Source of the DNA: Lentimicrobiaceae bacterium
GTDB taxonomy: Bacteria > Bacteroidota > Bacteroidia > Bacteroidales > WCHB1-69
Assembly (NCBI GenBank): GCA_009787485.1
Contig: WQWP01000097.1
Coordinates: forward strand, 1 to 8,228
Direction of reading: 5' to 3'
DNA: 8,228 nt
How positions within the stretch are numbered: the first letter of the stretch is position 1; each line of letters opens with the position of its first letter. A model generated the notes under the pieces. That model did not search any database, was not told the origin of the DNA, and was given only the letters and a program-made list of their open reading frames with translations. Both the position numbers and the translations under genes were made by a program. Shown here piece after piece: positions 7,601 through 8,228 of the stretch.

Positions 7601-7825
7601 GTAAACAATAGAAAGATTCGGCTGCATCCCCATCGTTCCCGGCACCACCTCAATAGGAATCGTATAAGTAGCCGCGCCCATCGGCGAAACATCAATAACG
7701 CCCGGAATGGCGCCCACAGGATTGGAAGTTTGCGCTTGCAGCATAAAGCCGGTTGTAAAAATAATGTGCAAAAATAATATTATTACGGCACGAAGAAAAT
7801 GATTTTTTGTATAATTTGTGTTCAT
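1655..7825 (-). CDS. SpvB/FG-GAP/RHS polymorphic toxin with C-terminal zinc metallopeptidase domain, 2056 aa
   Basis: This is a very large exported toxin. In order it has: a signal peptide (about 1-32, cleavage after LQAQ); an SpvB/TcdB-like N-terminal domain (about 36-320; IPGVIDVSPMGAATYTIPI, then PNLSIVYNSFGG); seven FG-GAP/VCBS motifs of D-x-[ND]-x-D-G type at about 342, 398, 457, 507, 555, 618 and 672; a TcdB-middle-like stretch (about 700-790, ending FLGFKGFT); many YD repeats (about 935-1600); the RHS core (about 1657-1790, TDHLGSY, RLYDPVIARFFSPD, NPLQYVDPSG); and a variable tip (1789-2056). The tip contains HELVH at 1980-1984, with Glu2009 (MEYYA) as likely third zinc ligand. By analogy with TcB-TcC complexes, the shell should enclose the tip as a hollow cocoon and release it after self-cleavage near DPSG. 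The target of the peptidase is unknown. No T9SS sorting domain is present at its own C-terminus. The reading frame is intact. The start at 7825 gives a good signal peptide; no purine-rich ribosome site precedes it. Immunity candidates follow directly. Confidence 0.93.
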   Translation of the reverse strand: MNTNYTKNHFLRAVIILFLHIIFTTGFMLQAQTSNPVGAIPGVIDVSPMGAATYTIPIEVVPGTMGMQPNLSIVYNSFGGMGLLGMKWGLAGLSAITRCGQTPYYDNGNVTAISFNEDDKFAIDGERLLRLNRGDYGNVGGEYATEIENFTRIISYGTGNNIAHFKAYTDDGSIIEYGNSTNSQQKMENSNNILSWYINKITDANGNYMTFHYGGTGGEILIDSIKYTGNGFAPYAKVVFDYTTNTLNSNIYFIRGYGISQAQLLEAITVFYKDTIVRKYEFKYNLDDAGERTAHLTEVILYGENETERLNETAITWGVQNNEKEEKEITSFPGEGYIITGDFNGDGYTDYIAYGLGSLKRDWKFYAGSATGTFTLKDTSRVDVSLDDETKCYFYAADINGDGCDELITAERSPYEPTAYVFKIFSLQNGVTQFENLGPDSLPHIFIRNFRQVVFGDFDGDGKTDMLFVGTGEDGGWALQLFIDSEFKAEAHSLPSFNTLCRVRVGDFNGDGKTDIELNYTSNSLYVCYYNNATEAFDCNYVSYSFYGYDRYSGDFNGDGITDLLTYEYINGGLSWKLYFGKGDGTYTDSTIITNLSPRCEVLPNGQYIPQCQIIIADLDGDGKDDIIELAAPHNLRILYSKECINGQYGYTPQFKGITGGFSPSKGFNIADFNNDGILDIVTQKQPRDKPRAVYLHRNEQYEYPIKIKDGMEKTIELNYKSQYYIAQSLHYANDWINSSKKYFFSVVSSLKISNGIGNGLNTWQYRYHNPIYSSLRRTFLGFKGFTSVNNQDNRKDSCNFGITIYAIQILSPAQQISFCNNEEISKKHYYILAKDLSTDFNIRFAPYALTSEYDMLSNTYTSTNNVLNNKGRLQESKTWIYPETYSFDPIGFETKEYTYHDISLSTSNSYHKKTVPQTIITTQEYGNPDNQFVEITDTLTYGYGQQGRLAWMRKGNPHGSITTSYGNYTNTGISKEKTVSAAGCTARIEKYNFDDTERFLKQITNPLDHVTNFTYDAKTGNKLSETDPNGFTTTYSYDSFGNLTKITYPDGTHTNISIDRYTGRYIPNASYYTTTTSTGKPTLEVYYDILGREVCRMDDGVFLDTRYNAKGQVTQTSYPYSKLNEPDGSKTWSKYTYDEYGRQKTVKAPYTDLLYEYDEREVTITDNLRDVSSSKTHDALGRIVNATDHGGTITYQYEVTSDKKHQTTIKVNGTATTTILSDLWGNRLSITEPNAGEIVSTYNGFNELVEQKDARNNITYYTYDKLGRVIKKQFTGATPQTVNYYYDEANHGVGKLHKVSTGTQTQELFSYDALGRLATHTKSIDANAALCKHIYTYNANGQLHTLTYPSGFGVTYSYTETGKLNEIRRSDNNDLIYRVSSRNKYQQPNRCYFGNDMATDYTYNTHGLLTRINTGNMITIGTIDPGDTAIIGPGGTTGFSGGPIGIIGVDSAILNYRYAYDDKGLMISRSENIIDRLEKYEYDNLDRLTKITSGAMGQTGTPQTFSYHSNGNISNNSNVGYYTYMGKPHAVGRIEPVSTNVMSNNQCVVIYNSFNQPTKITEGNYGLDLSYDVCQQRQKTERYKNGNEEITRYYINKGYEIDRGPSGYRKKHYHYIYGDNGVVALYIGNLIIEQDTTTGGGIILPKSISFTTDSMYYIHTDHLGSYCAITGANKGVKQRNYFDPWGNFRLIYRTRNGFSMEDAEMPTDSLGMETIASMNFKLTDRGFTGHEHYPFFKIINMNGRLYDPVIARFFSPDKFVQLPDFTQSYNRYSYCLNNPLQYVDPSGDFFIIARLLSECFTWIDDKMNGYTRPNGYFNWSYLSGKTEPGGYFNYNPVNAVPYGHALYTPLAFGGPGSVRFGTGWAMGADNEWQNVLHRPILLKLSKRFLGIASKKLGVDPGKPIPAEYRNSAFVNAAKFLWFKYAPNPSGGIKMGNWEGKNGWVDPDVNDGKLAGGSTMSLHEENAFTSLEKLFYTLGHELVHVSQFLLLAGEDLKTYKDENFLDAMEYYARVYQFFLGDEYYPQKVDWSKISDANRQKINFVNYRWTYLYNKPF
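1658..2461 (-). other. Toxin tip: C-terminal metallopeptidase domain (residues 1789-2056)
   Basis: Everything after the RHS-core DPSG motif is the variable effector region. The first part (about 1811-1865) is rich in Gly, Pro, Tyr and Asn (GGYFNYNPVNAVPYGHALY, LAFGGPGSVRFGTGW) and may be a pre-toxin linker. The second half carries the zincin signature: T-L-G-H-E-L-V-H-V-S-Q (His1980, catalytic Glu1981, His1984; DNA 1874-1888). It is followed 25 residues later by A-M-E-Y-Y-A-R, whose Glu2009 is placed to be the third zinc ligand, as in gluzincin-type toxin peptidases. All residues needed for catalysis appear intact. It ends in Y-N-K-P-F just before the coupled downstream gene. Confidence 0.82.
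2456..2857 (-). other. RHS hyperconserved core (residues about 1657-1790)
   Basis: This segment closes the RHS cocoon. It has the H-T-D-H-L-G-S motif, an F-D-P-W-G-N-F motif, then F-T-G-H-E-H, R-L-Y-D-P-V-I-A-R-F-F-S-P-D and N-R-Y-S-Y-C-L-N-N-P-L-Q-Y-V-D-P-S-G. In characterised RHS and TcC proteins, aspartates of this region form the self-cleaving site that frees the C-terminal toxin. Here Asp1758, Asp1765 and Asp1785 are the candidates. The spacing between the two Asp-Pro-like motifs follows the form I associate with Bacteroidota homologues rather than the enterobacterial DPIGL form. Confidence 0.88.
3026..5023 (-). other. YD (RHS) repeat region (residues about 935-1600)
   Basis: Degenerate repeats with Y-x-Y-D-x-x-G-[NR] cores occur throughout, for example FTYDAKTGNKL, YSYDSFGNLTKI, YTYDEYGRQKTV, YYTYDKLGRVIKK, FSYDALGRLATH, YTYNANGQLHTL and YEYDNLDRLTKI. 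Such repeats build the spiralling beta-sheet wall of the hollow shell in RHS/TcC/teneurin proteins. The series is interrupted by a Gly/Pro/Ile-rich insert at about residues 1417-1451. Confidence 0.9.
5771..6820 (-). other. FG-GAP/VCBS calcium-motif propeller region (residues about 336-685)
   Basis: Seven D-x-[ND]-x-[DN]-G-x-x-[DE] motifs appear at intervals of about 50-60 residues (GDFNGDGYTD, ADINGDGCDE, GDFDGDGKTD, GDFNGDGKTD, GDFNGDGITD, ADLDGDGKDD, ADFNNDGILD). The number and spacing fit a seven-bladed beta-propeller with calcium-binding loops. By analogy with TcB, the propeller would cap the cocoon and act as a gate or docking surface. Confidence 0.88.
6866..7720 (-). other. SpvB/TcdB-like N-terminal domain (residues about 36-320)
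   Basis: The sequence after the signal peptide begins with the typical SpvB opening: an Ile-Pro-Gly-Val-Ile-Asp-Val stretch, then Gly-Ala-Ala-Thr-Tyr-Thr-Ile-Pro-Ile, Met-Gln-Pro-Asn-Leu-Ser-Ile-Val-Tyr-Asn-Ser and Leu-Gly-Met-Lys-Trp-Gly-Leu-Ala-Gly-Leu-Ser-Ala-Ile-Thr-Arg. SpvB-type domains form the N-terminal part of TcB-like shells. The first about 80 residues (7501-7740) are encoded at about 52% GC (my count, 125/240), clearly above the 35-37% counted just beyond it. Confidence 0.87.
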
Positions 7826-7889
7826 AAGATTTAAAATTTAAGATTTAAAGTTCAATACTTGCTATTCCATATTCATTATTCCATATTCA
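7826..7889. repeat. AT-rich spacer with two short 14-base-period direct repeats
   Basis: The 61-base gap before the toxin start (7826-7886) consists largely of two tandem pairs. AAGATTTAAA occurs at 7826-7835 and 7840-7849, and TATTCCATATTCA at 7863-7875 and 7877-7889, both with a 14-base period. The second pair runs into the stop codon of the upstream gene. I see no convincing Bacteroidota promoter (TTG, 17-23 bases, TAnnTTTG) here; the nearest match to the -7 box (TAAATTTT on the minus strand) lacks a properly spaced -33 element. The toxin may therefore be co-transcribed with the upstream gene. Confidence 0.6.
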
Positions 7890-8228
7890 ATGTTTAATTA
7901 CTTTCCAGTCTTCTGTATGGTTGTTGATATGCACTTTTAAAATATAAGCGCCTTGAGAAAGTCCTGCCAAAGAGATGGTGGTGGTAAGAGAATGCACAGG
8001 TTGCTCTTGCAGCAACTGTCCGGTAAGTGAGTAAAGTTTAAATATGCCCGTTTGCAGGTCTTTCCAGCCGGCAATCTCTAAGGTGATATTTTCGGTGGTG
8101 GGGTTGGGGTAGATTTTCAGTTCTACTTGGGCTACTTTTTCTACAAAGTATTGGGTATGGGCTTCCGGTGCCGTTGGCTCTATGGATGTTAAAGACGTTA
8201 AGGGCATTAAGTTCTCTTCTATTTCTAC
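7887..8228 (-). CDS. C-terminal end of a T9SS-secreted protein (partial, runs off the right edge)
   Basis: The reading frame is open to the window edge, so only the last 113 residues are seen and the real start lies outside; the internal ATG at 8207 is not the gene start. The last 80 or so residues form a type A T9SS sorting domain (Por_Secre_tail): V-E-L-K-I-Y-P-N-P-T-T-E-N-I-T-L, then F-K-L-Y-S-L-T-G-Q-L-L, then L-A-G-L-S-Q-G-A-Y-I-L-K-V and a short basic tail (W-K-V-I-K-H). Such domains direct a protein through the outer membrane by the type IX system and are then removed at the cell surface. What the passenger does cannot be told from this end. It lies 61 bases upstream of the toxin on the same strand and may share its transcript. 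Confidence 0.88.
   Translation of the reverse strand, partial: VEIEENLMPLTSLTSIEPTAPEAHTQYFVEKVAQVELKIYPNPTTENITLEIAGWKDLQTGIFKLYSLTGQLLQEQPVHSLTTTISLAGLSQGAYILKVHINNHTEDWKVIKH

Noticed and set aside
7523..7777. 84-codon plus-strand open frame rich in His, Arg and Pro
   Set aside because: It is antisense to the GC-rich SpvB start; the odd composition is what the complement of that segment gives in another frame.

Overview
The window looks like a piece of a Bacteroidota chromosome. It is AT-rich, its signal peptides end in Gln-rich cleavage sites (LQAQ, FSQ), it shows no strong Shine-Dalgarno sequences, and it contains a type IX secretion (T9SS) C-terminal sorting domain. All genes I can support lie on the minus strand, so transcription runs from the right edge to the left. 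I cannot name a genus.

Layout in transcription order: (1) the 3' end of a gene entering from beyond the right edge, encoding a protein with a T9SS type A sorting domain (7887-8228). (2) After 61 bases of AT-rich, internally repetitive spacer, a 2056-residue exported polymorphic toxin of the SpvB/FG-GAP/RHS type (1655-7825). Its architecture resembles a fused TcB-TcC cocoon, and its C-terminal tip carries a zinc metallopeptidase motif (HELVH). (3) One base after the toxin stop, a 263-residue exported cysteine-containing protein (862-1653), the best immunity candidate. (4) Eleven bases further on, a 220-residue outer-membrane beta-barrel-like protein (188-850). (5) A 187-base non-coding left end with a short hairpin and a perfect 18-bp inverted repeat (134-180), probably a dispersed REP-like element sitting just behind the last stop codon.

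The proposed system is a toxin-immunity island. A large Sec-exported shell (SpvB propeller, seven calcium-type FG-GAP motifs, many YD repeats and the hyperconserved RHS core) presents an exchangeable metallopeptidase domain. Tightly coupled downstream genes encode envelope proteins that may protect the producer. The most distinctive finding is a 49-base direct repeat (45/49 identical), present at the toxin/gene-2 junction and again at the gene-2/gene-3 junction. It covers the last four codons of the toxin, its stop, the next start codon and part of the signal peptide. The second copy still holds the toxin's terminal N-K-P-F-stop frame, now out of frame with gene 2. This looks like a footprint of cassette exchange at the toxin tip.

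Base composition inside the toxin gene is a mosaic: about 52% GC at the conserved N-terminal SpvB start (7501-7740), 22-23% in sampled lines of the middle, and 58% in a Gly/Pro-rich insert. This is consistent with modules of different histories. Functions are inferred from motifs and context only; no database search was possible.
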